Part shown: one piece after another, positions 16,772 to 25,114 of the stretch
Layout of the letters: the number at the start of each line of letters is the position of its first letter
How positions within the stretch are numbered: position 1 is the stretch's first letter
Origin: DATFVA01 sp963771705
GTDB lineage: Bacteria; Bacteroidota; Ignavibacteria; Ignavibacteriales; Ignavibacteriaceae
Direction: 5' to 3'
DNA length: 64,000 nt
Assembly (NCBI GenBank): GCA_963771705.1
Contig: CAVYUP010000006.1
Span: 62,001 to 126,000, forward strand
Notes under the pieces: generated by a model
What the model was told of the DNA's origin: nothing
The model's input: the letters and a program-made list of their open reading frames with translations, nothing else
Database searches by the model: none
Translations under genes and position numbers: made by a program

Positions 16772-18684
16772 TATTTATAACTCCTTTGAGAAGGTTGGAC
16801 GAACTCAAAATTCAGTTCTTCTTTATGCAGCTCGGCTTTATTACCGACGCCTTTGAATTCCCAGGCTGCGACATAAGCAAAATTAACATCATCTCTCCTG
16901 GCTTCATTTTCCTCTGTCTGATGTTCTTCCCGGAAATGTCCTCCGCAGGATTCTTCCCTGTGAAGAGCATCTTCAGCCATCAGCTCGCCAAGTTCAAGAA
17001 AATCTGAAACGCGGCCCGCTTTTTCAAGCGACTGATTCAGTTCTTCATTCTCACCGGCAACAATTACATTCTTCCAGAAATCCTCTCTTATTTCCCTGAT
17101 CCTGGAAATAGCTTTCTTCAAGCCTTCAGCGTTGCGCGACATTCCTACATAATCCCACATCACCTGACCGAGCTCGCGGTGATATTCATCTACAGTCTTG
17201 GTTCCTTTGATGGATAAGAGTTTATTGATTTTATCTTTTATCTCTTTCTCTACTTTCTTGAATTCTTCATGTTCGGTTGTAAGTTTATCCGTTTTATGCT
17301 GCGCAAGGTAATCGCCGATAGTGTACGGTATTACGAAATATCCATCTGCAAGGCCCTGCATAAGAGCGCTGGCACCCAAACGATTGGCTCCATGGTCAGA
17401 GAAGTTGCACTCGCCCAGAGCATAGAGGCCCGGGACAGAAGTCATTAAATTATAATCAACCCAGAGGCCGCCCATCGTGTAGTGAACCGCAGGATAAATT
17501 CTCATCGGAACTTCGTAGGGATCTTCCGCGGTAATCAGCTTATACATATCGAAAAGGTTGCCGTATTTATCCTTTATTTTATCTTTTCCAAGGCGGTTGA
17601 TTGCGTCGGCAAAGTCGAGGTAAACCGCATTCTGAGCAGGACCGACGCCTTTGCCTTCGTCAACCATTTCCTTTGCATTTCTTGAAGCAACATCTCTTGG
17701 TACAAGATTACCAAATGAAGGATATTTTCTTTCGAGATAATAATCTCTTTCTTCTTCGGGAATTTGTGAAGGAGGTCTCTTATCCTTGGGATCTTTTGGA
17801 ACCCATACCCTTCCGTCATTTCTTAAGCTTTCGCTCATCAGGGTTAACTTCGACTGATAATGTCCTGTTACAGGAATACAGGTTGGGTGAATCTGAGTAA
17901 AGCAGGGGTTGGCGAAGAATGCACCTTTCTTATAGACTCTCCATGCGGCAGTAACATTTGATCCCTTTGCATTAGTTGAAAGGTAATAAACGTTTCCATA
18001 ACCGCCGGTTGCAAGAACTACGGCATCAGCCGCGTAAGATTCTATATCGCCTGTAACCATATTTCTTGTTACAATGCCTCTGGCTTTGCCGTCGATTATT
18101 ACGACGTCAAGCATTTCGTGGCGGGGATACATCTTAACTTTACCAAGACCAACCTGGCGCATAAGTGCATTATAAGCACCCAGCAGAAGCTGCTGACCCG
18201 TCTGTCCCCTCGCATAAAACGTACGGGAAACCTGGGCGCCGCCGAAAGACCGGTTATCGAGAAGTCCTCCATACTCACGTGCAAAAGGAACTCCCTGCGC
18301 CACACACTGATCGATAATATTTGCGCTTAGTTCAGCAAGACGGTAAACGTTTCCTTCTCGTGATCTGTAGTCGCCGCCTTTTATAGTGTCATAAAACAGC
18401 CGGTAAACACTGTCGCCGTCATTCTGATAATTTTTTGAAGCATTTATTCCGCCCTGAGCGGCAATACTGTGGGCGCGGCGTGCACTGTCCTGGAAACAGA
18501 AAGCGTCAACGTTATATCCAAGCTCCGCAAGAGAGGCAGCAGCCGAGCCGCCTGCAAGTCCTGTTCCCACAACAATAATATTATATTTTCTTTTATTAGC
18601 CGGGTTAACCAGCTTCATTTTGAACTTATAGTCTGTCCATTTCTGAGCTAATTGTCCGGCGGGTACTTTTGATTCTAATTTCAT
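16771..18684 (-). CDS. sdhA: Succinate dehydrogenase/fumarate reductase flavoprotein subunit
   Basis: A 637-residue flavoprotein. FAD-binding GTGLAGGSAAASLAELG lies near residue 40, and the histidine for covalent FAD is in RAHSIAAQGGINA. Substrate and active-site segments include a catalytic TCIPVTGHYQSKLTLMSE region. A C-terminal GHFREEHQTEE stretch is typical of non-classical SdhA. It oxidises succinate (or reduces fumarate) at the cytoplasmic face of the inner membrane. Order is sdhC-sdhA-sdhB on the minus strand, 1 bp after the sdhC stop. Confidence 0.95.
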   Translation of the reverse strand: MKLESKVPAGQLAQKWTDYKFKMKLVNPANKRKYNIIVVGTGLAGGSAAASLAELGYNVDAFCFQDSARRAHSIAAQGGINASKNYQNDGDSVYRLFYDTIKGGDYRSREGNVYRLAELSANIIDQCVAQGVPFAREYGGLLDNRSFGGAQVSRTFYARGQTGQQLLLGAYNALMRQVGLGKVKMYPRHEMLDVVIIDGKARGIVTRNMVTGDIESYAADAVVLATGGYGNVYYLSTNAKGSNVTAAWRVYKKGAFFANPCFTQIHPTCIPVTGHYQSKLTLMSESLRNDGRVWVPKDPKDKRPPSQIPEEERDYYLERKYPSFGNLVPRDVASRNAKEMVDEGKGVGPAQNAVYLDFADAINRLGKDKIKDKYGNLFDMYKLITAEDPYEVPMRIYPAVHYTMGGLWVDYNLMTSVPGLYALGECNFSDHGANRLGASALMQGLADGYFVIPYTIGDYLAQHKTDKLTTEHEEFKKVEKEIKDKINKLLSIKGTKTVDEYHRELGQVMWDYVGMSRNAEGLKKAISRIREIREDFWKNVIVAGENEELNQSLEKAGRVSDFLELGELMAEDALHREESCGGHFREEHQTEENEARRDDVNFAYVAAWEFKGVGNKAELHKEELNFEFVQPSQRSYK

Positions 18685-18685
18685 A

Positions 18686-19347
18686 TTATTTCCCTCCTCC
18701 CAGGATGAAGTAAAAAGGAATCAAGGCAAATCCCAGACAAATCAGTATCGAGAAAAGAACGCCGAATCCTTTGATGAAAGGTGTGTATTTATTATGTCTG
18801 AGTCCCAGCGTCTGGAACCCGCTCTGGAATGCATGAACAAGATGGATGGCAAGGAGTATCATAGCAAAAATGTAAAAAACTGCCCACCATGTTCATGGAA
18901 TTTAGCTACCGCGCTGTCATACATTGTCATATGCATATAGCCGAACCGGGAAGGGATGAAGAAATCCAGCAGGTGAATAACGAGAAAAATTAGAACAACT
19001 ATTCCGCTCTGTATCATGAACCTTGAATAAAACGTGCTGTTTGCAGAGGGATTTTTTGTTTTATATTCAATGCCGCGGGCTGAATTATTTATAAACCACA
19101 GCCTGATACCATTTATAATATGGTAGATGAACGCTATGAATAGTACTATTTCAATTATCCTGACCGGAATATTAAGCGATGCCGCCATAAAATCAGCATA
19201 AGCCTCAAAAGCATCTCCCGTGCTTCTCAGCAGCAGAAGATTGGCAATGAGGTGGATGATCAGGTAGATATATAAAAACAAGCCTGTGACAGCCATAATC
19301 AGCTTCTTTCCCAGGCTCGAATCGATAAACGCGGTGAACCAACCCAT
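18686..19347 (-). pseudogene. sdhC: Succinate dehydrogenase cytochrome b subunit, interrupted by one frameshift
   Basis: The frame from ATG 19347 (AAGGAG 7 bp upstream) encodes a b-type cytochrome subunit: LGKKLIMAVTGLFLYIYLIIH with heme-ligand-type histidines and three transmembrane helices, but it stops at 18859. The missing end is in another frame: TWWAVFYIFAMILLAIHLVH, then HAFQSGFQTLGLRHNKY and a last helix, ending at TAA 18686-18688, 1 bp before sdhA. Adding one A in the ATGAACATGG near 18889-18895 (giving HETWW) restores a 220-residue protein of the normal length. The rest of the operon is intact, so assembly error is at least as likely as mutation. Confidence 0.85.
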
Positions 19348-19762
19348 TAAATTTCTCCTTTATAAAAACGATAACTTATTGGTAAGCTAGAACTGAATGT
19401 GTTATGTGGTAACAAAATTCAAATCAACAATAAATAGTTTCAATTGGTACGGGAATAATCCCCGCACATAAGTTTAACAAAATTATTTATATCGGGGAAG
19501 AAAAGCAATTTAGTTTTCAGGAATAAGTTAAGGAAGAGGTTCCGGCTCCGTCTCCAAATTCCGCTGAATTTTCCCTGCTTCACTGCATTGACGCATTCAG
19601 CCGGTCTGAATATTCATTTGATATTATATTGATTCTCCGGGAGGATGAAGCTGGATATCCGGATTTAGAGCTTATGTGGGGCGCGGTTGAAGCGTAGTTG
19701 GAGCGTAGTTGGAAAGTAAGGATAACTTAAGTATTAGGTGGCAGAAATAAAACGGGGAAATT
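19348..19762. other. 415-bp intergenic gap upstream of sdhC, no gene seen
   Basis: No coding region is visible. The right end upstream of sdhC is AT-rich and must hold its promoter. The left part contains the 11-bp repeat at 19680-19712. No terminator was found for the gene ending at 19763. Confidence 0.5.
19680..19712. repeat. 11-bp tandem repeat, two exact and one diverged copy
   Basis: AGCGTAGTTGG is present twice in direct succession (19691-19701, 19702-19712). The 11 bases before it (GGCGCGGTTGA, 19680-19690) match at 7 of 11 positions and look like a diverged first copy. Same period as the arrays near 4494 and 45019. Confidence 0.75.
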
Positions 19763-20149
19763 TCAGGGCTGGTTAAGGTCTTTTTCTTCAGTCTTAATGT
19801 CGATTCTCTCTTTTTTAATATCCAGCCTGAGGTGAGCATAGATGCTCATATAGATATTTGCTATCCACACTAATGAAAATCCGGAAATAATGAAGCCTCT
19901 CCAGTCGCTGAACAGCATCCTGAAGCCGGTTATAATTAAAAAGAAAATAGTGACATAATGACTGAAGCAGTACTCGCAGGTGAAAAGGAAGAAAAATTTC
20001 CTTACAAAGATTGAACCCCCGGATTTACTTTTTCTTACGCAGAATTCGTGAACTTCCCTGAACACTTCTTCATGGGTAACCGTCCACGCAATTGCAGCTA
20101 CAGGAAGAGCGAGTAAAAACAACCAGATTATCTGAATACCGATGCTCAA
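19763..20149 (-). CDS. Small membrane protein with a CxxC motif, unknown
   Basis: A 128-residue protein with three likely transmembrane helices (about 5-25, 55-80 and 85-105). Between the first two is FTCEYCFSHYV, a CxxC-plus-His pattern that could bind a metal or be a redox pair. The C-terminal tail is charged and cytosolic. No family is recognised with confidence. It is divergent from the cobalamin-riboswitch gene, with a gap holding both promoters. Confidence 0.6.
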   Translation of the reverse strand: MSIGIQIIWLFLLALPVAAIAWTVTHEEVFREVHEFCVRKSKSGGSIFVRKFFFLFTCEYCFSHYVTIFFLIITGFRMLFSDWRGFIISGFSLVWIANIYMSIYAHLRLDIKKERIDIKTEEKDLNQP

Positions 20150-20258
20150 TTGAAACCTAAATTTTTTTAATAATATAATTGTAATTGCGAGGGCTCTTTG
20201 TGATGGATGGAATATTAAAGACTGAATACCGGAAATTTAAGACCGAATAGAACGAATT

Positions 20259-20286
20259 TTGATTTATTGAATTTCTCTTCTATATT
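20259..20286 (+). promoter_or_regulatory. Promoter of the cobalamin riboswitch transcript
   Basis: TTGATT (20259-20264) and TATATT (20281-20286), spacer 16 bp. Transcription would begin about 12-15 bp before the aptamer. Confidence 0.6.
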
Positions 20287-20305
20287 CAGGGAGTTCTTTC
20301 AAATG

Positions 20306-20430
20306 ATTACGGTGTCCCGGTTAGAACGGGAAGCATAGGGAATCCGGTTAGAATCCGGAGCTGACGCGCAACTGTAAGGCGAAGCAGTGAAGAATTTCAT
20401 TGCGAAGCTAAGCCAGGAGACCTGCCGTAT
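20306..20430 (+). ncRNA. Cobalamin riboswitch aptamer
   Basis: The conserved core is visible: AGGGAATCCGGTTAGAATCC, then GCGCAACTGTAAGGC, and the B12 box AGCCAGGAGACCTGCC (20411-20426). The outer helix is formed by ACGG (20309-20312) and CCGT (20425-20428). It binds a cobalamin and lowers expression of the downstream BtuB-like receptor when the vitamin is plentiful. Confidence 0.95.
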
Positions 20431-20444
20431 GGAAATTAAATCAA

Positions 20445-20534
20445 CCTTCGCGGGTGAGGTTAGATTACGAATACTCAATCAATTCGTTTAATCCCCCACG
20501 AAGTTACTTTAAGTTTTTTTACAGGAGTAACTTC
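20445..20534 (+). promoter_or_regulatory. Probable expression platform of the cobalamin riboswitch
   Basis: GAAGTTAC (20500-20507) and GTAACTTC (20527-20534) form a perfect 8-bp stem whose loop holds the AGGAG ribosome binding site of the receptor gene. Upstream CTTCGCGGG (20446-20454) can instead pair with CCCCCACGAAG (20492-20503), using the same GAAG bases. The two stems exclude each other, which suggests control of translation initiation. Confidence 0.55.
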
Positions 20535-22487
20535 ATGTATCTGCAGAAACTTTTCTTAACAGGGCTGGCGTTAACGCTGCTTTGTTCTGCAGTTTATTCT
20601 CAAAATAGTATAATCAGAAAAGGCGATACTACAGGCTACTACAAAATGTCTGACGTTGTAGTAACTGCCACGAGAACAGAAACACCTCTTATTGAACTGG
20701 CAAATTCCATAACCATAATTGACTCCGCAGAGATAGCAAACTCGAAGAAAGATAATGTTCTCGATCTCTTAAGAGATGAATATGGAGTAAGCGTTGTTCA
20801 GCAGGGCGGTCCCGGCAAGCTTGCAAGCGTGTATATAAGGGGCGGAGGTTCGGAACATACGCTTGTACTTATAGACGGAATCGAGATGAATATGCCCGGA
20901 GATCCGGGTAATACTTACGATTTCTCCAATCTCCCCACAGATAATATCGAACGAATAGAGATACTGCGGGGTCCCCAGAGTACAATGTATGGCTCAGATG
21001 CGCTTGCCGGCGTGATAAATATTATTACGAAAACAGGAGAAGGCAGAAATAAATATTCGCTTTCGGCCGAAGGCGGCACTTATAATACCTATAAGCTTAA
21101 CGGAAGTTTAAGCGGCTCTTACGATGTCTTTAATTATCAGTTAAATTTAATCAGGATGAAAACCGACGGCTTCTCATCGGCCGCAGCAAGGTATGGCAAT
21201 ACTGAAAAAGACGGCGCGTCAAACTTTACTGGTTCGTTTAAGGCGGGTATCAATCTTGAAAATGATTTTCAGCTGAATCTGTTCTATCAGCATACCGGCG
21301 CTGATGCCGACTATGACCAATGGGGGGGCGAATTCGGGGATGATCCTACATATATCTATAAACTTGATGAGAATATTTTCAGGATGGAAACTTACTTCTC
21401 CGATTATAAGAATACCTGGAATGGAAAGGCCGGCGTTTCCTATATGCGTAATGTGAGGAAGTACAGCTTTGATTCCACGCTCTATAACCCGGCGGCTTCA
21501 AGAAGTATGTACGACGGCAGGAAAATAAAATTTGATCTTCAGAATACATTTAATTTTGCGAAACCTTTTTCTCTTACCATCGGGGTGGAACATGAAAGAG
21601 AAACCGCGCTGAGTAATTATTTTATTAATTCGCAGACAGGCAATTTTGAAAGTGATTTCCCGTCCCGCCGTTCTACTACAAAAGGATTTTTTGCTGAAGA
21701 GCAGAGCAACATAGCCGACCGTTTTTTTCTCAACCTGGGGATTAGGTACGATAACCACGATAAATTCGGCGACGCAGTAACATTCAGACTTGCCCCGGCG
21801 CTCATGATATGGGAAACGGGTACAAAGCTGAAGGCCACCTACGGCACCGGCTTTAAGGCCCCTTCACTATTCTATCTTTATGATCCTGCTTTCGGGAACG
21901 AAAATCTTCAGCCGGAGAAGAGTTCGGGCTGGGATGCAGGCTTCGAGCAGTATCTCTGGAGCGACAGAATAACCGCGGGCGCGACGTATTTCAGAAATGA
22001 GTTCAAGAAACTTTTCGGATTCGATTCGAACTTCAAAACTATAAATATAAACCAGGCCGAAAGCTACGGTATTGAATTTTTTGTTACTGTTAAACCGGTT
22101 GAGGGACTGCTGCTTAAGTTTAATTTTACGAACACAAAAACAAAGGACCTTAATCCTGATTCTCCCGATAAAAATCTGCCTCTTTTAAGGAGACCCGAAT
22201 ATAAAGGAACATTCAGCGCCAGCTACAGCTTCCTGAATAAATTTAATCTGCATGTTGATGCCGCTTATGTGGGCCAGCGGGATGACAAGATCTTCACCGC
22301 ATCCGGATCGGAGAGAATTAAGCTGGGAAGCTACTTCCTGGTTAATGCGGCTGCCTCATATGATGTTCTGAGTTTTCTGCAGCTTTACGCGAAAATAAAT
22401 AATATAGCGGACGATTATTATGAGGAGGTCTACGGGTATGCTTCACCGGGACTATCGCTTTATGGAGGATTTAAATTTAAATTATGA
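20535..22487 (+). CDS. btuB: TonB-dependent outer-membrane receptor, BtuB-like
   Basis: A 650-residue TonB receptor. The signal peptide runs to SAVYSQ. A TonB-box-like stretch, then a plug domain: DVVVTATRTETPLIELANSI, VYIRGGGSEHTLVLIDGIEM and IERIEILRGPQSTMYGSDAL. The rest is a 22-strand barrel ending in FKFKL. ATG 20535 is chosen because AGGAG lies 6-10 bp before it and the signal peptide starts there; the upstream frame to GTG 20454 overlaps the riboswitch. The riboswitch in front identifies the ligand as cobalamin or a corrinoid. Confidence 0.9.
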   Translation: MYLQKLFLTGLALTLLCSAVYSQNSIIRKGDTTGYYKMSDVVVTATRTETPLIELANSITIIDSAEIANSKKDNVLDLLRDEYGVSVVQQGGPGKLASVYIRGGGSEHTLVLIDGIEMNMPGDPGNTYDFSNLPTDNIERIEILRGPQSTMYGSDALAGVINIITKTGEGRNKYSLSAEGGTYNTYKLNGSLSGSYDVFNYQLNLIRMKTDGFSSAAARYGNTEKDGASNFTGSFKAGINLENDFQLNLFYQHTGADADYDQWGGEFGDDPTYIYKLDENIFRMETYFSDYKNTWNGKAGVSYMRNVRKYSFDSTLYNPAASRSMYDGRKIKFDLQNTFNFAKPFSLTIGVEHERETALSNYFINSQTGNFESDFPSRRSTTKGFFAEEQSNIADRFFLNLGIRYDNHDKFGDAVTFRLAPALMIWETGTKLKATYGTGFKAPSLFYLYDPAFGNENLQPEKSSGWDAGFEQYLWSDRITAGATYFRNEFKKLFGFDSNFKTININQAESYGIEFFVTVKPVEGLLLKFNFTNTKTKDLNPDSPDKNLPLLRRPEYKGTFSASYSFLNKFNLHVDAAYVGQRDDKIFTASGSERIKLGSYFLVNAAASYDVLSFLQLYAKINNIADDYYEEVYGYASPGLSLYGGFKFKL

Positions 22488-22583
22488 TAAAGATCAGGTT
22501 TTTGAATTCCTGATGTTTTATCTTTATTGTTAATTAAAAGAAGAATATAATCTTTACAATTTTATTACTGAAAGGAGTATTTA

Positions 22584-23120
22584 ATGAATTCAAAGTTAAT
22601 ATCACCAAGGTTTCTCGTTCTCTGTGCTATGATTGCGTTAGCGGCATTCACAAGGCTTATCCCTCATTTACCGAATTTTACAGCAATCGGCGCAATGGCT
22701 TTATTCGGAGGAGCTTACTTTTCTAATAAAAAGCTCGCCTTTGCAATTCCTTTAATCGCAATGTTCTTAACGGACCTTATCCTTGGTTTTCACTCTACTA
22801 TTCTGTCTGTCTATTTTGCCTTCGCCCTTATGGTGGTAATAGGAATGACAATGATTCAGAAGAAGAAAGTCTCCAATATCGTGCTTGCTTCTTTAACTGC
22901 AGCGGTTCTGTTTTTCCTTATCACCAACTTTGCCTTCTGGATGACAGATGTTATGTATCCGATGACAGCGGCAGGGCTGGCAGAATGCTACACAGCGGCT
23001 ATTCCCTTCTTCGGCTATAACTTGGTCGGAAACCTTTTCTATGCCGGCGTGATGTTCGGATTATTCGAACTCGCACAGATAAAATTCCCTCAGCTCGTTC
23101 CTGTTAAGCCGCAGGCCTGA
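22584..23120 (+). CDS. DUF6580 family membrane protein, probable cobalamin-linked transporter
   Basis: A 178-residue integral membrane protein with five or six helices. RLIPHLPNFTAIGAMALFGG near the start and ITNFAFWMT in the middle are typical of DUF6580, which is distantly similar in topology to ECF-transporter S components. It follows the riboswitch-controlled receptor by 96 bp with no terminator seen between them, so it probably shares the cobalamin control. A role in moving a corrinoid or cobalt across the inner membrane is inferred from that context, not from a motif. Confidence 0.7.
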   Translation: MNSKLISPRFLVLCAMIALAAFTRLIPHLPNFTAIGAMALFGGAYFSNKKLAFAIPLIAMFLTDLILGFHSTILSVYFAFALMVVIGMTMIQKKKVSNIVLASLTAAVLFFLITNFAFWMTDVMYPMTAAGLAECYTAAIPFFGYNLVGNLFYAGVMFGLFELAQIKFPQLVPVKPQA

Positions 23121-23159
23121 TCTCCGGGAAGCAATCTCGAATTTTATATTCTGGTGTTT

Positions 23160-23181
23160 CCGCGGTCATTTTTGACCGCGG
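23160..23181. terminator. Strong hairpin after the DUF6580 gene
   Basis: CCGCGGTCA (23160-23168) and TGACCGCGG (23173-23181) form a perfect 9-bp, GC-rich stem with loop TTTT. No T tract follows on either strand, so it may be an RNA 3' end or a DNA element. A second weaker palindrome (ATCCCG...CGGGAT) follows at about 23195-23221. Confidence 0.5.
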
Positions 23182-23293
23182 AGACATCAAGTCATCCCGA
23201 ACCTGCCGTAGTACCGGGATTTATGCGGGAACAATCAAACCGATTTCAGATGACATCAGAACCTTTTACAAGTTCATCTTGTCTTAAATTATT

Positions 23294-24064
23294 ATGCAAG
23301 CAGACCAAATACCTGTACTAATCGACTTTGACGGTGTAATTAAACTCGGTAATAAAATAGCCGATGATGCAGAAGAGTTTTTCTCCTTCCTGACAGAAAA
23401 CAAATTCCCTTTTTTTCTTATAAGTAATTCAACTCTCCGGACCTCTGAGGAAATGCTCAGGTTTGTAAGGGATAATGGAATAAAGACAGATATTCCCTCA
23501 ATGACCGCAGTAGATGCAACGTTAAGTTATGTAAGAGAGAACTACAAAAGAGTTTCTGTTTACGGCAGGGACCATATCAAACCTCTTTTTACAGAGTTTG
23601 ATGTTGATGAAGATCCTGAAGCTGTTGTGCTTGGAGATATTGCTGACAGGTGGACTTACGAAACCATGAACGAGATTTTCAGGAAGGTCTGGAACGGTGC
23701 CGATATTATTGCCATGCATAAAAACAGGTACTGGGAGCCTGATGGTAAAACTTTAACGATGGATGCGGGGTCATTTATAACCGCAATAGAATATGCTGCT
23801 TCAAAAGAAGCAGTGGTAATTGGTAAACCCTCTCCTATCTATTTTCAAACAGCATTGAAGCAGTTAGGATATAATCCGGATTCCCGATTTATAATGATAG
23901 GAGATGATGTTGAATCAGATATTGAGGCAGTTCAGAAGATCGGCGGAACGGGAATACTTATATATACAGGAAAGACCGCCTGTCCTTTTAAAAGTGATAA
24001 ATTCAAACCTGATCATGAAACGAATAATCTCAGTGAAGTTATAACCCTGATAAGCAGGCAGTAA
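23294..24064 (+). CDS. HAD-superfamily hydrolase, subfamily IIA (NagD/LHPP-like)
   Basis: A 256-residue phosphatase. Motif I is DFDGV (Asp11 and Asp13), motif II is ISNSTLRT, the motif III lysine is in VIGKPSP, and motif IV is MIGDDVESDIEA. The insert between motifs II and III is the C2-type cap that defines subfamily IIA, whose members dephosphorylate sugar phosphates, nucleotides or phospholysine/phosphohistidine. Its substrate is not evident. It is followed at 36 bp by a methyltransferase. Confidence 0.85.
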   Translation: MQADQIPVLIDFDGVIKLGNKIADDAEEFFSFLTENKFPFFLISNSTLRTSEEMLRFVRDNGIKTDIPSMTAVDATLSYVRENYKRVSVYGRDHIKPLFTEFDVDEDPEAVVLGDIADRWTYETMNEIFRKVWNGADIIAMHKNRYWEPDGKTLTMDAGSFITAIEYAASKEAVVIGKPSPIYFQTALKQLGYNPDSRFIMIGDDVESDIEAVQKIGGTGILIYTGKTACPFKSDKFKPDHETNNLSEVITLISRQ

Positions 24065-24100
24065 GTTCGGAATCCACAATAAAACAAGGATTTTATACAG

Positions 24101-24733
24101 GTGAATGAGAATAAAAATCACTGGTATGACGGATGGTTTTACGACAAATTAATCGCTCCCAACCAGGACAGACTTTTCAGACAAATAGAAAATCACATAG
24201 AGGCAGACTCTACTATAATTGATGTCGGCTGCGGGACCGGCCGTTTTTCATTTTTCATCGCTGATAAGTGCAAGTCGATACTGGGAATAGACCTTTCAGA
24301 AAGAAATATCAATCGTGCTGATTATAACCTTACAGGATATAAGGGGGATAAAATTTCTTTCCGTCATATCTCATTAGATCAGATGACACTAGAAAGCAAG
24401 GGACATTATAACTATGCGGTAATGACATATGTACTGCATGAGATTGATGAAAATAAAAGAGTTAAAGAATTAAACAATATGTCAAAAATTGCTGATAGAA
24501 TTATAATAGGCGATTATGCCTATCCCGGCAGGATCGGATTCTGGAATCTGCTGAACGAGGCTGTTGAATTCGCCGCGGGGAAAGATCATTACAGGAATTA
24601 TAAGAGTTTTATGGCCTCCGGGGGAATAAACAGTATTGCCTCTGAAGCCGGTTTAAGAACGATCTATGAAGAAAGAAACAATCCCTCAACAAGTCACCTT
24701 GTTGTACTTACTAACCAGATCTGCACGGTATAA
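24101..24733 (+). CDS. Class I SAM-dependent methyltransferase
   Basis: A 210-residue methyltransferase with motif I IIDVGCGTGRFSF near residue 45 and an acidic post-I residue in ILGIDLSERN. The later YAVMTYVLHEID matches motif IV/post-motif positions. It starts at GTG 24101, with AAGGA about 11 bp upstream. The C-terminal half differs from better known families, so the substrate (lipid, quinone or other) is open. It ends 12 bp before a hairpin that terminates the convergent gene. Confidence 0.75.
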   Translation: MNENKNHWYDGWFYDKLIAPNQDRLFRQIENHIEADSTIIDVGCGTGRFSFFIADKCKSILGIDLSERNINRADYNLTGYKGDKISFRHISLDQMTLESKGHYNYAVMTYVLHEIDENKRVKELNNMSKIADRIIIGDYAYPGRIGFWNLLNEAVEFAAGKDHYRNYKSFMASGGINSIASEAGLRTIYEERNNPSTSHLVVLTNQICTV

Positions 24734-24760
24734 TAAAAAACCGCACCAGTTGATGCGGTC
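24734..24760 (-). terminator. Terminator of the zinc-finger gene
   Basis: On the minus strand ACCGCA and TGCGGT form a 6-bp stem with an 8-base loop, followed by TTTTTTATTA. It faces the convergent methyltransferase gene. Confidence 0.65.
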
Positions 24761-24787
24761 TCTCAACTAAATCTATCACAAACAAAA

Positions 24788-25009
24788 TCAATGTTCGAAG
24801 AAGCGGCCGAAGAAGGCGCCGGGACTCTCATACCTGGTTTCTCTTCCCTTGAAATCTTCAAAGTCGGGGTACTCTAATTCCGACTGTGCGAGTATTTTAT
24901 CAAGCTCTGCCCTGTCGAGCCATACACCTTTGCATTTAGGGCAGGTGTTAATTGTTATATCATTTTTTTGTTTTACAGTTAAATCAGTTCCATCAACAGG
25001 ACACTTCAT
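24788..25009 (-). CDS. Zinc-finger protein of the TFIIB-type (zf-TFIIB)
   Basis: A 73-residue protein with the zf-TFIIB pattern: MKCPVDGTDL, then TCPKCKGVWLDRAELDKI. The Cys at positions 3, 23 and 26 bind zinc; the second position of the first knuckle is Asp in this subtype. The Asp/Glu-rich tail ends in GAFFGRFFEH. Small proteins of this kind are widespread; their role is unknown. It sits alone between two convergent terminator elements, with its own promoter upstream at about 25030-25080. Confidence 0.8.
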   Translation of the reverse strand: MKCPVDGTDLTVKQKNDITINTCPKCKGVWLDRAELDKILAQSELEYPDFEDFKGRETRYESPGAFFGRFFEH

Positions 25010-25114
25010 TTCAATTCCTCCTTATAAGTTAAACTCAACTATATATTAACAATAAATAATTGAAATGAAATTAATGGGGTTACAGGAACTTAAAAATCAG
25101 ACCTGCATCACAAA

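Noticed and set aside
20454..20534. Upstream extension of the BtuB-like protein from GTG 20454
   Set aside because: It overlaps the riboswitch platform and would place 27 residues before an obvious signal peptide.
23190..23225. REP-like element (ATCCCG...CGGGAT)
   Set aside because: Only 6-7 paired bases and one copy in the window; not enough to call a repeat family.
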